Below, piece after piece: positions 62,881-64,000 of a stretch of DNA of 64,000 nt (positions are counted from its first letter, which is position 1; each line of letters opens with the position of its first letter). The notes below the pieces were generated by a model, which saw only the letters and a list, made by a program, of their open reading frames with translations, did no database searches and was not told the DNA's origin. The translations under genes and the position numbers were made by a program. This DNA is from Chrysomallon squamiferum (lineage: Eukaryota > Mollusca > Gastropoda > Neomphalida > Peltospiridae), in the NCBI GenBank assembly GCA_012295275.1, contig CM022666.1, positions 12,990,606-13,054,605 of the forward strand, in the 5' to 3' direction.

Positions 62881-64000
62881 GTACGTCTATTGTCACCTGT
62901 GATAGGCAGTGTGTAAAGGTGTTTAAAAACCCACCAGAATTAACTTTCAGAAAAGTTGACAGCTTCATCATTAACCTGCTATTCTGTTTTCACACTATAT
63001 TCTGAGGCATTTTACGAAATAGTGTTTATTCACTAATATTAGGTGATTAAGCCCTTTTTACTAATATTAGCTGATTAAGCCCTTTTAAGCATTATACAGT
63101 ATAATACATTTTTTTATTACTTTTTAATTACTATTTAACAGTGTATAAGTAAATTTTAAACAAAAAATAAACGTCAAATGCAGATGTACATAGATAAGTT
63201 ATTTAAAAAAAGAAAAAGAAAAAGAAAAAAGTTCAGTGTTAACCACAATGACGACAATTATATACCCAGCTCGCTTAAGCCAAAGGCACTGAAGAGAAAA
63301 AAATCTGAGTGGTTATTTTTAGTAACTGCTAGCACATGAAATAATAAATGTACATTTAATTAAATGCAGCCAGTGAGTCAGCAGAAAACTAATAAATTGC
63401 AAACAAGAATTAAAATCTTGCCAGATAATTTTGTATGTAGTAGTATCAATCAAATTAAAAAAAAAATATTTATAAAAGTGATTGCTGTTTGCTGTAGATT
63501 TATGTCAGAATTGAAAAGTTTGAATTTACAGAGCAGAGCCTCCATTAAAAGGGTAGTCTGAATCATAATTGTTTATTTAAACTATTTTATTATTTGCAAT
63601 AAGTGTGTGTCTGTGCGTGTGTGTTGCTTGAAATGTATTAAACCTCTCACTGACAGTAGGAATTGTGATTTAGTGTGAAAAATCTCAAGAACAGTAGATC
63701 ACAGAAGGCAAATTGTGACCTTTTCTTATTTAATAGATGTACTGTAACTGATACAGGTAATTTCAGAATGCAAGACTATTACACTGATATAAAGTTAGAG
63801 ATTTGCACCACAAGTACTCCACAAATTGTTTTTAATCCATTATACTGCTCTGCAGTGTCTTTAAAATTTGAATGCAGAAATGGAAAGTAAAATTGCTAAT
63901 TTCCATAATAAATTTGTTTAGTTTTAAAATATACAGTATTGACCAAAGTGATGACATTCATACACCCAGCTCGCTTGGAGCCTAATGGCAGTGAAGAGAG
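62881..64000. other. INTS6 intron 11 to right edge
   Basis: Contains two copies of the dispersed AGCTCGCTT repeat (63246-63318, 63945-64000) and a duplicated 25-bp piece near 63035-63085 (CTAATATTAG.TGATTAAGCCC). No further INTS6 exon seen. Confidence 0.65.

Overview
This window is nuclear DNA from an animal, most likely a mollusc. It is AT-rich and packed with microsatellites. Its genes are broken into short exons by GT-AG introns. It also carries eroded copies of a SINE-like repeat that I associate with gastropod and other mollusc genomes; that link is from memory and was not searched. There are no bacterial features. Exon models were built by hand from splice sites, phase matching and family alignment, so edges are good to a few bases where phases close. 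UTRs are weakly supported.

Layout. (1) At 87-9844 (+) lies an astacin zinc metalloprotease, cut by the left edge, with an EGF-like module and six ShKT domains, ending in a GPI-signal-like tail. Two more ShKT exons (11812-14125) follow and end in their own stop; they look like an alternative 3' end. (2) At 17420-26394 (+) lies the most striking locus: a 16-exon gene for a 590-residue secreted precursor. It holds eleven Gly-Lys/Arg-Arg amidation and cleavage sites, predicting about eleven related amphipathic amidated peptides of 33-47 residues. I recognise no family for it. (3) At 26400-36240 is repeat-rich intergenic DNA with two degenerate minisatellites and a retrotransposon remnant. (4) At 36263-41418 (+) lies a BIVM orthologue in eight coding exons (660 aa). 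(5) At 41419-48493 is intergenic DNA with a TIR-bounded DNA transposon and a SINE remnant. (6) At 48494-49954 (-) lies a single-exon leucine-rich-repeat membrane protein. (7) At 52471-62880 (+) lie the first eleven exons (498 codons) of INTS6, running off the right edge. The LRR gene and INTS6 are divergent, with a GC/CpG-rich stretch between them.

The housekeeping-type genes BIVM and INTS6 sit beside two lineage-specific secreted or membrane-bound products. Nothing suggests that the genes act together as one pathway. A recurring theme is tandem repeats placed exactly at 3' splice sites: a 74-bp repeat in the astacin gene, a 37-bp repeat in BIVM and TTAC arrays in the peptide gene. Together with a recent exon-plus-intron duplication in the peptide gene, this suggests repeat expansion is actively reshaping exon structure here.
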